NCBI GenBank assembly: GCA_031763025.1
Contig: JASSKH010000009.1
Location: 9,221,922 to 9,285,921 of the forward strand
Direction of reading: 5' to 3'
Length of the DNA stretch: 64,000 nucleotides
Source: Macrocystis pyrifera
Lineage: Eukaryota > Sar > Phaeophyceae > Laminariales > Laminariaceae
Below, in pieces: positions 11,263-22,282 of this stretch. The stretch's first letter is position 1, and each line of letters opens with the position of its first letter. Under the pieces are notes generated by a model. The model was not told the origin of the DNA, made no database searches, and was given only the letters and a program-made list of their open reading frames with translations. The position numbers and the translations under genes were made by a program.

Positions 11263-11883
11263 GGTTAGCTTTTGACTGGTGAACGCAACAGGGACAACGA
11301 AGCGGGACAGCTGCTGCTCTCACACGTTGAAGGTCGAAGAACAAGTAAGTTCACCACGGAAGGTAGGATCGGAACACTGAGCACCACGGCAGTTGTCTAC
11401 TGACTACTGTTTGTTTGTGCTCGCTCAACAGAGAGTGTTAAAGTTGTCTCGGACTGCTGTGCGGGCTGTGTCCGAAGTCCTGGATAACAGAACAAAGATG
11501 ACAGAACAAAAGTCTCCGCTCCACCACGCATACCGTCTTTCGCGGGGTGACGGACCCTCTTTTCGTGTACCGCGGGGCCAGCCCCCGAAAATTCTTGGAA
11601 ACCCTGTGATGTACGTAACTGGGACAGTCCGCAGTAAACGAGAATAGACAGGGCTCTGCGATGCGAGGATACATCCGCTCTGCGCTTCGATGTCACGTTC
11701 GTTGCCGACTGCGACTGCAGAATGTTCTCGCTGTTGCCGGTAGCCGTCGCTGTCTGTGCAGTTAGCGCTCTGGTGCTAAAATGAGCTATTCAGGCGATAT
11801 CTTTCTGTTGGTATTTGGAAGAGCGATATCTCTGAACGTCCCAGAGCGCACGTACATCAGTACAGCACTACTGCTCTGTAGTT
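11263..11883. other. Upstream region of the minus-strand candidate, no gene seen
   Basis: No repeat or exon could be identified; only short overlapping frames occur. Confidence 0.4.
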
Positions 11884-12087
11884 GATTAGCGGAAAGCGCG
11901 AGAGCATGAGCTAGCTGTACATTCGATGAAAATCGACGAGCAGCGGGAATGCTGAACCCTATGCGCGATAAAAACTAAAGGCACGTACCGGGGGGGAGAA
12001 GAGACGAGACCTGTGACCACGGCTTGTCCAGAAGATCGTCGAGGGTAAAACCTCCTACGAGTGGGCTGGAATGTAAAAGTGATGATG

Positions 12088-12117
<30 letters not shown>
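11884..12117 (+). mobile_element. SINE copy C, 5'-truncated, long A tail
   Basis: Body sequence from ATTAGCGGAAAGCGCGAGAG onward matches copy A; the tRNA-like head is missing. It ends in about 30 A residues, the longest tail of the four copies. 5' truncation plus A tail is what LINE-driven retrotransposition leaves. Confidence 0.8.
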
Positions 12118-12120
<3 letters not shown>

Positions 12121-14338
12121 CTCGACTACGAGTTTCATCGCGAGAGCAGGTGGTACGATGGTAACAAGTTGTAAGGAGATTGCGCTCTGGCGCACTCGCT
12201 ATATTTTTCCATCGGGAAGGAGCCTACTAGCTGCATGTACGTACATCGCATGAAAACAGCAGTAGTAGTAGTGTACTCGTACATGTACCTGGTACAATAA
12301 TACGTAGGCGCGGCTACTCTCTACCATACGTGAAGAGACAGCACAGTGCAGGTTCATAAATAAATGCAGAAGTGCAGAGAGGACAGACAGTGGTCATACG
12401 AGTATATAGTCTGGCACCGGTAGCTTTGTTTTTCTTTGTAACGCGTATACTTGAAGTTGACAGTAGTATGCCTAATTTAGCTACCTGCTATCACACCAAT
12501 CATGACACACGAGCCTTGTGCCACCCTAAATATTGCCGGTGGTGAATGCAACACACATATATGCATATTCAAGCTTTACACCGGTTCTATGGCAACGTGG
12601 ATGATCTGACTCTCTAGGTTCCCTATTTGCCACAAAAAGGCAAACTACTTCTTGGCCTGCTTTGCAGCCTTAAGCATGTATCAACCACAACGAAGTGGCA
12701 CTGATGCCGAAGAGATGGACTGCGATTTGGCAAAAGGGTTCTGCAGTAGATCCACTGTTGATTATCAATACCGGCATTCCGTTTCCTCTTTTAGTAGCGA
12801 CGCCCCGCCAACAATTCTCCCTCTCACACAAATACTGCCAACACCATCGCCTTCCCCGCCACATCACCCCCCTCCCCCCCTAACATCAACATCCCATATC
12901 ATGCTCGTTAGCCTCCTCCGCCTCTGCGCTGTGTCCAGCGCGAAAAAAGACACACAGCAATGGACTAGCTTGAGCAGCTTCTGAAGCGGGGACTCTCGGG
13001 AATCTGGTGCCCTCACTGAAAGCCAACCCGAAACTAGCCGGTCAGCCATCATCATTCGCTCAGCCAACTTCTTGCAACATCGGTTCCGCGTGCTCTGCCG
13101 TCTCGGCTGGGCAAGTCATCAACTTTGGACTTCTCCGTTGGCTGGACGGTTGTGAAGTGACGGATTCCTGTCTGACTGCCTGCAAACGGCGCGAACGAAT
13201 CCGATCACAGTGAGGATGCAAGGGGTGATGATATCAGGCTTTAGTACTCGCTCAGAACTCAACACGATCGCCGCAAAAGAAAATGGCACAAAGGTAGAGT
13301 ACGTGCAGGCACGCAGTTTATAGAGAGTCGCAAAATTGGTGCAGACGTAGCGTCAGTAATCCATACGCAGTTAATTCATGGTGTTCGTGCCTGTCCGACA
13401 GGCACGAACGAACGCAGCACATTATCGAGAAGTTGGTGCTCGACCGTCCGCAGTTCCTATATTCGGCGCCCCGGCCTCTTCACAATCTACTGCATCAGTG
13501 TGCACGTCCCTGCCACCTCAAACATACGATAGCGTACACGTTTGACAGTATCCAACCTCACACTAGTCTAGCTGACATTCCGCGCGGTAACTAGTCATGC
13601 CAAAAACACGGTACATATCTGGGTTATCCTTGAAACCTACCGTGTAAATATAGGGTGGAACCACCCGGGTGTAGCTTCCTGCATATCGTCTATTGGTCAT
13701 TGTGCGTAGAACCCTATTAAGAGCAACTTCGGGCCTATGCCCCTGCGCTTTCCCAGAAAAATCATGGGAAAATCAGGATCGACCACGAGCCTTGCGAGGA
13801 CTCGCTCGAACCAGAGCTTACTACCTGCTAGGGGCGCATAGCGAACGTCTGCAAATGAAGTGCGAGCGAAAGCGACCTATACGACGATGGTGCTGCGTAC
13901 GTGGGTATATTACAACGCTCACCTGTGTCTAGCATCTCCCCCTTTCGACAAGAGCAGTACGGGTTACAAGACGTTATGACAAAATACCCAATAAACCGTG
14001 CACACAAAACATTTTGACTATGGTAAATGCGCGGAAGGGAGTTTAAGGGGTGTAATTCATTGGTTGATTTTCAGGAAACGAAACCGATATATCCAAGTTG
14101 TGTTTCTACATTGACGTATGCTTTCACAAGGTGATGCTTGTGTACTACGGTCGTGAGGGATAACTGTTAATAGCCGCCTTGGTCGAGCCTTGTGTGGTGC
14201 CGCACACACACACATTACTGCTAGCTGCGAGATAATCGAGCCATCATGTCTACGAGATTCCTCGTGCTGGCTATCGATAGCTCAATAGTCCCCCTCCACG
14301 GGCAAGAGTCTCTGGAAGTGGCTACACCGGAAATTAAA
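12118..14338. other. Intergenic, no gene supported
   Basis: A 110-codon frame at 12652-12984 has Pro/His-rich low-complexity sequence at its end and no recognisable domain. A perfect palindrome lies at 13383-13409. AC-type microsatellite at about 14205-14213. Confidence 0.4.
13383..13409. repeat. Perfect 13-bp inverted repeat with 1-base loop
   Basis: GTTCGTGCCTGTC is followed by one C and then its exact complement GACAGGCACGAAC. It has no T tract and no adjoining gene, so no terminator role is claimed. Confidence 0.8.
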
Positions 14339-14592
14339 TTAACTCATTGAAGCTGTCATCCATATGCAAGTCCGCGTCACAAGCGGTTCTTAGTAGGATG
14401 TAGCTCACCCTTCATGCGACTCACCGGACACCTCACGGCGCTTCGCGCTTGGTGCTAACAATCTCTGCCTGGTCGGTGAAAACCTGACATGCTCCGTCCC
14501 GGCATTGTAAGGATGCGAGGGTCTATGGCCATATGACTACGGTCATGCATGAGATCGAGTACATCTCTCCCACCCAGTACATCCCCCCCACT
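14339..14592 (+). repeat. E repeat, long copy 1
   Basis: Runs from AACTCATTGAAGCTGTCATC to the CATCCCCCCC end. It matches 59850-60106 nearly base for base. No open frame, terminal inverted repeat or A tail was found. Confidence 0.8.
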
Positions 14593-17046
14593 GGCAAGAT
14601 TGCGTCCAGCCTCACCTTGATAGGATAACATTCAAGGTCGGACACAGCTGGCCAGGGCCTTCCGCATCCGGCTTGACTTCGTCCTTGGCTCCAACTGAGA
14701 CATATCGCTTCGGGTGCTGGAAATAGAGACGGTAGACAAAATTAACGGGGTAGGCGATAAGCAGCAAGGCGATTTTGTCGACAACCGGTCAGAGTGTAGA
14801 AGGTCGCCATTCGTCTGTATCCCAATATACAGGCAAATAGTAGAAATATAGGTTCGGTCTCAAAGTAAAAAGCGCGCCTGAGGCACGACCTGATTGCCCT
14901 CGCACACGGTGTGCACTCCATGGAAATCTTGTCGCCTGTTTCTAGTAGGCTCTTTCATCTTGTAAAACTCATCCTCGGTACGATGTGCCACACGCTGGAG
15001 AGAACGTTCTTGCCTGAAGACATGCTAGTACAACCCAAAGGATCGCCGTGCTTGCGAAGACAGCACGCTTACACTACTTGTCGTTGTCCATCGGCCCAAT
15101 GGATGCCTACTCTTTGACTCACTTTGTCGCCATACATACTCTCAAAAGTAGAAAATCAGTCAGTGGCCAGGGCGGTCTGCTCATCTATGAACTTGTACAC
15201 TAGAGAGGATTATGGGCCCAACGACAGAAAATGACCTACGTACTAGCTAGACGGCCATCACATGGGCAGGGCGCATGGAATTTTTCATGTACCACTTACT
15301 GCATCGCTCTCCCGTGGAAGTATAAGAGATGTCCTTCACCGATGTTGTCCGCCACGACCTTGACCCCAGTGATGCGCACGAGAGCCTGCTCTATGTGCGT
15401 AGCAATATTTCTGTCTACTGCACAGCACCGTGTGGTAGTGGCAAGGAACAGATCGCACGAAAGCGGGTGGAGAACTTGTGGGTGTAATTGCGCCAACTTG
15501 TAGCTACGGGCGACCAGAAGGGCGAAGAACATACGACGTGGGATAGAGAATTTCAAGAGCTACCCTACTAGCCTAACTTGACACGCATCGCATCTGTTCC
15601 GGAGATACACCGCTCGAAATCCAACGAGTCATCAACGAACCATCAGTTCACGCCATCTGCCCAACCGTCAATCAACCTCACCTTGACGTGGTGGCATTCT
15701 TCCCGATGATCTACGTTTCTCCGTAAAAGTGCGCTATTGTTGAAACCGCAGTTTTTTCATAACTGAAAAGCTCCCGGCGGGCACTACGGCGTTGCAGATC
15801 TCATCCGTCGCTGACCCAGGCAAACGGTCATTGTTCAGAGCATGACGCACGAACGGAGAGAGGAAAAGGCGTCAAGTAAAGGTGCTATTGTACTACCTGC
15901 TATCTTGGATGACGCCTACAAGCAGGATCTGTACATGGCGACATGATGGCTGTTGTCCGGTAACACGAACAGTAGTTCACCGTTTACAGCAGCAACAGCA
16001 GCCCCAGCAGCTATCGAAACTGACACAGCTACTACTGTGCAGCAGTAACCCCAGCTCAGCAGCAAAGCCCCGGCCATTGCTGGTGCTTCGAGATAACGTC
16101 GTCGTACTCAACACCGCGCTGTCAAAAAAAGTACCGCCTATATATGTACGGGGTGACGTGGTGCGGGAAAACCGCGGACAGCAGTGTCGGCAGCAGCAGC
16201 GACAACAGCAGGGGCCTGAACCAATCGATTATGAACGTACAGCAGCAACCCTACAGGTAGCTGTCGCTGTTACGCCTTGCTGTTGCTGTCACGTGTTCCG
16301 CTGTCCTGTAGATGACGTGATAACGGTACTGCTGCCCAACAAAACCTAAACTAGTACGACATCAACAGCCGCAGCCTATGCAGCCAAAGCAACCAGCACA
16401 CCTCCTGCTACCTTCAGCAGCATCCGCAGTTTTTCTGTTGCTGCTGCTGCTGCTGCCTCATCATCATGGTAGCGGTGTTGTAGCCGCTCCTATCGCCGTG
16501 GCTGCAACACGACTGGTAGCTGTACTACGGTTGGTCTTGATGTTATCGTCAAAACGCGTGCTCGCAAGACACTCCCACTGCCTAGACTTGATCAGAACGC
16601 AGTGAAACGAAAAGTACGAGACAGCGACACCTAACCCGCCAGGCAATGAAAGCACCCACATAAACCTCATAGCCGAACTGACGTCGTTGCAACATGCGGG
16701 GCGCCTTGCAGTCGCGTGTGATGTAAGGAAAACGGACTTGGCCGTTCAGGTCGAGGCCAGTGTCTGTGTGTGCTTCCGGCGTCATGGTTGTCAAAGCACG
16801 AGGCCTTCCACACCACAACGCTTGGCTCACAGGAGCCCAAGGGTGAGCGTAGAATGGACCCCAACTCAGAGAGTCCAGGGGTGTGTGTAGAGTGACATCC
16901 AAGTGCGAAATGCCGGGTGTGTGCTGTGAGCGCGGGCCTTGCGGCGCGATGCCAAGCAAGTGCGGCGCGACGTTATAAGCAAACTGGGTCTCCTGATTGG
17001 CCAATGATGGGTTTCCACACATTGGGTGCGTTGTGATGCGAAGCAA
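14593..17046. other. Intergenic, CAG/CTG-rich, no gene supported
   Basis: 14600-15560 has a mixed composition that could be an old retroelement relic, but no diagnostic motif was found. 15960-16480 is rich in CAG/CTG triplets, which produce Gln- and Leu-rich frames. A 154-codon minus frame (17046-16582) next to the SINE has no recognisable domain and may be chance. Confidence 0.35.
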
Positions 17047-17375
17047 TTTTTTTTTTTTTTTCCATCATCTCACTTCAACTTTCCAGTACGTAGGTGGTTT
17101 AGGTTTTATCCTCGACGATCTTCTCGACAAGCCGTAGTCACAGGTGTCGTCCCTTCTCCCCCCCGGTACGTGCCTTTATTTTTTGTCGCGCATAGGGTTC
17201 GCATTCCCACTGCTCGTCGATTTTCATCGAATGTAGCTAACTCATGCTCTCGCGCTTTCCGCTCATCAATTTTTTACGCAAGAAAAGTCCCTACGAGCAT
17301 GCACTCGGTGAGATTTAAACCCACGAAATTGATCTTGATAGGCACGCGGACCACCTACCAAGCCACCGGGGACGA
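17047..17375 (-). mobile_element. SINE copy B, full-length, minus strand
   Basis: Begins on the plus strand with a T run (17047-17061), the complement of the A tail. It continues through the shared body to the tRNA-like head ending at CCAAGCCACCGGGGAC. The B box is decayed compared with copy A (GGGTTTAAATC for GGGTTCAAGCC), so copy A is better preserved. Confidence 0.75.
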
Positions 17376-17506
17376 CGCCGCAACCTCAGAGGACCATGGC
17401 CCCACGACTGTTTCGAATGGAGTGACGAGCCCCCGTCCTTCTGCTGCAACATGGAGCGAATTCATTAAACCGGAACGATACAGTTTCCAGGCATTTTTGG
17501 GGATGT

Positions 17507-18560
17507 TTTAAATTTTAAATACGTCAGCTGTGATTGGGGATTTTATAAAAATTAGGTAAAAATGGAATATAGACGAGGCGTATTACGCAGCTTGCAAAGT
17601 TGAGTATCAACTATTTAATCAGTCGAACTCACAGCTGACGTATTTCAAAATTTATAAAAAAAAAAAATTGAAATACGTCAGCTGTGAGCTCGACTATTCA
17701 TACCTGGTACCTGGTAGTTGATACTCAACTTTGCAAGCTGCGTAATACATCTCGTCTATATTCCATTTTTACCGAATTTTACAAGCATTGTGATAAACCG
17801 AACGCGCGTATTCTATATGTAATTCCTTGTCAAAGATATAGGCCAGCGGCTCCCCTGGATCTGCTGCCCGGGTCAACAGGACAATTTTAAATAATCATTC
17901 TGCGCACTGATACTATATAACCCGAACAAGGGATAATGATATGATGTTGCAACATTTATTGGGGATTTTATAAACTTTAAAATACGTCAGCTGTGAGTTG
18001 GACTGATTAAATAGTTGATACTCAACTACGCCTCGTATATATTCCATTTTTACCGAATTTTACATGTATTGTGATAAACCGAATGCGCGTATTCTATATG
18101 TGATTCCTTGTCAAAGATATAGGCCAGCGGCTCCCCTGGATGCTGCCCGGGTCAATTGTAGCGATGTTTGGGAAAACCAGCAATCAATTTTTGATAAACA
18201 ATTTTTTTTAAATTATTCACACTTAGAACCAAATCAACAACACTCAATCAATCTATAAATATTTGTGAAATGCAAAGGTTTCAACATGTTGCAACATCAT
18301 ATCAATATCCCTTGTTCGGGTTATGTAGTATCAGTGCGCAGAATGATTAGTTAAAATTGCCCTGTTGACCCGGGCAGCATCAAGGGGAGCCGCTGGCCAA
18401 TATCTTTGACAAGGAATCACATATAGAATACGCGCGCTCGGTTTATCACAATAATTGTAAAATTAGGTAAAAATGGAATATAGACGAGGCGTATTACGCA
18501 GCTTGCAAAGTTGAGTATCAACTATTTAATCAGTCGAACTCACAGCTGACGTATTTTAAA
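17507..18560. repeat. Foldback repeat complex with arms of about 280 bp
   Basis: The arm at 17670-17955 (AAATACGTCAGCTGTGAG ... ATGATGTTGCAACAT) reappears as its reverse complement at 18286-18560. A second direct partial copy lies at 17975-18160, and an inverted partial copy at about 17510-17660. Shared blocks include TTGATACTCAACTTTGCAAG and CCAGCGGCTCCCCTGGAT. No coding frame is present. The arrangement suits a non-autonomous DNA transposon with long inverted ends, possibly two elements nested in each other. Confidence 0.7.
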
Positions 18561-18588
18561 ATTTATAAAAAAAAAAAAAAAAAAACTA

Positions 18589-18705
18589 AGAAAGCACGTC
18601 AGCTGTGAGTTCAACCGATCGGCAGATCGGTCGATACTCAACTTTGCAAGCTGCGTGAACCGCGCGCGTTTTCCATTATTTCCCTCGCGATTGACTACTG
18701 GCCAG
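18589..18705 (+). repeat. R repeat, left part, interrupted by the copia element
   Basis: AACTAAGAAAGCACGTCAGC through GACTACTGGCCAG matches R copies at 42762-43040 and 43050-43400. It breaks off exactly at the LTR and resumes after the other LTR at 23744. Confidence 0.85.
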
Positions 18706-19108
18706 TGTTAAGAATATTCGATGATACTCCTGCACAGTAAGCTGCAAAGGTTGGCGCTGTCAGTCGTTAAACTGACCGAGCAGACACGCTGTGTGTCCAG
18801 GATGTGAAGAATGGATGACTCTTGAAAAAGGCCGCTTGAGGGCAATAAAGGCTTAGGACGATGAACCGTGGTAAGTTCAGATGCGGTTTGACGAGTGAAC
18901 GTGGGGGGTGTGCGAACACTCCAGTTCCTCAGTCTTGATGGCTTACAGCAACGTCTATCGGCGGCTTGTCGCTGCAACTCGTCGACTACAAGAACTGCTG
19001 AAAGGCCATCTAAATATCCCGTTACTCATAATGCGGTGTAATTAGTTGAACCGCAACTTACGAAGCATTGACTCAATAGGCTATGTACATACTGCCTATT
19101 TCTTAACA
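18706..19108 (-). repeat. Copia 3' LTR (left on the plus strand)
   Basis: 403 bp, bounded by TGTTA...TAACA. It is preceded, in element orientation, by the purine tract GAGGGGGAG, which marks it as the 3' LTR. Confidence 0.9.
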
Positions 19109-19135
19109 CTCCCCCTCAATGCAAGTCGCAATGCA

Positions 19136-19275
19136 TAAACGATGAATGTCCCAGGGCGATAGAACATGACTAAAGTCCTGATCATGGCTAACGATCACCA
19201 GCGCTTGTTGGAAGCGATAGAAACAATACTAAAGCGCCGATCATGGCTAACGATCACCAGCACTTGTTGGAAGCA
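19136..19275. repeat. Short tandem duplication inside the copia element
   Basis: ATCATGGCTAACGATCACCA occurs twice about 60 bases apart, each followed by GC(G/A)CTTGTTGGAAGC. It lies between the RNase H tail and the 3' LTR. Confidence 0.7.
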
Positions 19276-19420
19276 ACGCTACTTCTTTACTAGAACACTG
19301 ATAGTGCATACAAAACCATAAAGCTTGTGTAGTGTAACTCCCCCATTCCCGCGAAAGTAGCAAGTAAAGACAACCAGCAAAAAGGAACCCCTACGGTTTG
19401 ATCGTCTGAACTTCTCATTT

Positions 19421-19684
19421 TCAGGCCCTGAATTCGCTGATCAACTTGAGGAGGTAGCGCTGCCTTTGCTTACTGAGGTGCTTCGTGCCAATGTCAGCAA
19501 GCTGGTCCTCTGTTTTCACATATTTCACGGTGATTCTGCCCTCCTTGACTAGTTCCTGGATGAAGAAGTACCGTAGAGCCACGTGCTTAACTCGCGAACT
19601 GTAGGTCCGATCAGTCGACACCAGTGGGCTGTTCGGATCTTTCGGCGGCGTCAGCGGAGAAGAGGCTGGTGAGTCGCTCTTCAT
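19421..19684 (-). pseudogene. Copia RNase H C-terminal fragment
   Basis: 87 codons on the minus strand. SSRVKHVALRYFFIQELV and EDQLADIGTKHLSKQ match the conserved end of Ty1/copia RNase H (the family pattern is S.R.KHI..RYHF.R..V and the ..DQ.ADI.TK.L box). It ends at a stop before the purine tract, as expected for the 3' end of pol. Upstream of about codon 20 the sequence stops resembling the domain, because the element changes strand near 19684. It is therefore a tail cut off from the rest of pol, not an independent gene. Confidence 0.75.
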
Positions 19685-21926
19685 GGTCGAGGAAGAACCC
19701 GCCCATCAACTGGGATTCCGAGAACACATCGTTGGGGGTTTGACGGCCGTGACCCGTGCTCTAGTGATGGTGGCTATTCTCCACTATCTGTGGCTCTCGT
19801 TTGGCAACTCCCTTTATGCCCGAATGGTCAAGAACACCTATGGACAGCCCGAAGTCTTTGGGGGCGTCACCATTACGGAAGATGGGTCGGCGCTCACGAT
19901 CGGTCCCACCGCGAGGCCGCGGACAGGGTGCAGCAACGACTCCGTAAATGTGCTGGTGGACAGTGGCGCGTCAGGACATTATTTCGACGACGCCATCATC
20001 CCCGGATTTCGGGACAGACTGGAAGAGTACAAGGTGTTGGACGTGCCAGGAAAAATCTCAACCGCCGGGGGGGGGGAATTGAATGGCACTGCGCAGGGAG
20101 TGCTCCGGGGCCACGTCATCGACGACAAAGGAGTGCGACGGTTAATTGAACTTTCGTGTCTGATTGTGCCTGGCCTAGGACGTAACCTGTTCTCTGTCAA
20201 GCAAGCTGCGCGTAACGGTGTGGTGTCTATCTTTGACATGACCAACCCAAGGCTGGAAACCCACAACCACATATTTCCGCTCCAAGAGCTGGGGCACGAT
20301 CTTTATTCTTTCTCGCTGGACCTCGCCGGCGGTGGCAACGGGCCGGAGCTGGCAATGCAGGCTGCGGCAAACGCCAACCTGTGGCATCGGCGACTAGGAC
20401 ACCTCAACCGCAAGAGCTTACAGCTTCTGAAAAACCTTGATAACAACGGGGTGAGTTTCGACGGGCCTGTGCCAGACTGCGATGTGTGCGCCGTGGGCAA
20501 GAGTCACCAGCTGGCTCATCCCAAGACCGCCGACCACAAGGTTAAACTCCCTTTCCAACTCGTTTTCGCAGACCTGATGGGACCTTTAACCCCAGAGGCC
20601 CTCGGGGGCTACAAGTACATCACAAAGATTTCCGACGAGTACACCAAGTGGACGGAGACTTATTTGCCGAAGTCCAAGCACGACGCTCTCAGCTCATTTC
20701 AGGTATTCGTACAATCTGTGGTGATTCCAAGTGGTTTCCGCGTCGAGCGGTTGAGGGTGGACAAAGGAGGAGAATTCATCAGCAAGGAGTTCCAGGACTA
20801 CTGCCTTCAGACGGGGGTGCTGCTCGAGTACGCCAGCACCAATACGCCGCAGCAAATTGGCATGTCCGAACGCGTTGGAAGAACTCTTGCAGCTATGGTG
20901 CGGTGTATGCTTGCCGACAGCGGACTGCCAAAGTTTCTGTGGGGAGAATTGATGTTCACGGCGGCGTTTCTGGGCAACAGGGCGCCGCACTCTGCGATCG
21001 GCATGCAGTCTCCGTACAAAATGCTACACGGAACGGAGCCGGATCTGAGTCTTCTTCGAGTCATCGGTGCCCGGGCTTTCGTGCATATTGAGACCTACTC
21101 CAAAAAGCTTGAACTCAAGGCGGTGGAAGGACGATTGGTTGGGTACAGCAACAACAGCAAGAGCTATCGAGTGTACAATCCTGCCACCCGGCGCATTATG
21201 GAGAGCCGGAACGTCATCTTCATCGAGACACCATCGCGCCTATTCCCGCCACCGTTGGAAGAAACTTCGCAGCAGATTAATCCGCCAAGCAACGGCATGG
21301 ACGACCACAACTACATCACAGACGACGACTTTCTGCGCGATCTTCGCGATTACACTTCCGTGTTGGAACCGCTTCCCGGTGCTTCTGCTGACCACATCGC
21401 CGTGGGCGGGCTCTCAGACAATCCACCGGTGGCTGAACTCTTGGAGCGGATCAGCGAGATCACTAGGAGGGACACACTGGACGGAGGAGCTGCAGGATCA
21501 CCGCAAGAAGGGGCGATGCCCGGGGGGGAGCCTATGGACGGAGTTTCGCAGGAGGTTGTTCTTGAACCACAGGAGCAAGCGATGTCACCCGCGGGAGCGT
21601 CCCTGGAAACACCACTGGCTGGATCACAGCCGCTTCAACAGCGGCGACATTCGCGCCAAGAAGCGACTCCTGCGGTTACGCGTGACGGCACTGCAGCACA
21701 ATCGTTTGCGAGGCGTAACACTCACAACCGTTCAGATTCTGCTCACCTAGCGGCGATCGCCACCGGGCCCGCGCTGTCTGAGCTCCGAGGGCTGAGGCTC
21801 TATACCAAGGAAACCCTGCCGATATCGCGCATGAGACGTACGGAGCAGACTCTGCCGTTGAGGACGCCTACGCCTACGCCGCGACGACCATTCAAAGCTG
21901 TTCGGCCGGGGAGAATGCGGAAATAA
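19683..21926 (+). pseudogene. Copia polyprotein fragment: protease and integrase
   Basis: 747 codons, opposite in orientation to the flanking LTRs. Around residue 89-98 is the aspartic protease motif VDSGASGHYF. At about 233-275 is the GAG pre-integrase zinc region (WHRRLGHLN ... CDVCAVGK). The integrase core follows with its acidic triad at about D297 (FADLMGP), D360 (RVDKGGEF) and E396 (GMSERVGRTL). After about residue 500 comes the variable Gly/Pro/Gln-rich linker. Gag is missing: the frame begins at the strand-switch junction. One base is missing near 21828 compared with the minus arm (CTGCCGATATC versus CTGCCGGATATC), so the last roughly 30 codons are out of frame and RT is reached only in another frame. 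Not functional as it stands. Confidence 0.85.
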
Positions 21927-21949
21927 CTCCTAACACCTTTAAAGAGGCC

Positions 21950-22282
21950 ATGACTCTACCGGCTAAAGCACAGTGGAAAGCGGCGTCGGACAAGGAAATG
22001 GCAAGCCTGAAAAAGAACAATGTCTACACCCTCCTGCCGGCGACCTCTGTCCCCGCGGGACACAAGATTATCGGCAGTAGATGGGTTTACAAGGTCAAGG
22101 CGGACAACTCACACAAGGGACGCGTTGTTGTACTAGGATGGGGGCAATTGCCGGGCATTGATTGCGGCAGCACGTTTGCCCCCGTCTGCAGGCTCCAGAG
22201 CATCCGCATGGTGCTGGCAATAGCGGCGGAGTACAATCTGGAATGTTGGCAGCTAGACTACAACACCGCGTTCCTTGTGTGA
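21950..22282 (+). pseudogene. Copia reverse transcriptase N-terminal fragment
   Basis: 110 codons containing the start of copia RT: AKAQWKAASDKEMASLKKN, GSRWVYKVKAD and CGSTFAPVCRLQSIRMVLAI, ending at LDYNTAFLV just before the fingers/palm core would continue. Compared with the usual family spacing the segment after VYKVKAD is short, suggesting a small deletion. The catalytic YVDD box is absent because the sequence turns into its own inverted copy at about 22273. Confidence 0.8.

Noticed and set aside
13383-13409. Intrinsic terminator
   Set aside because: No T tract follows, no gene ends nearby, and the DNA is eukaryotic.
14593-15560. Old retroelement pol on the minus strand
   Set aside because: Composition suggested it, but no RT, RNase H or integrase motif could be read in any frame, so it is left unassigned.
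15882-16605. Gln- and Leu-rich plus-strand frames
   Set aside because: Produced by CAG/CTG triplet expansions; composition changes with the frame and there is no domain.
19790-21750. Other long frames inside the copia region
   Set aside because: They are shadows of the protease-integrase frame; they lack the VDSGASGH, DDE and RT motifs.
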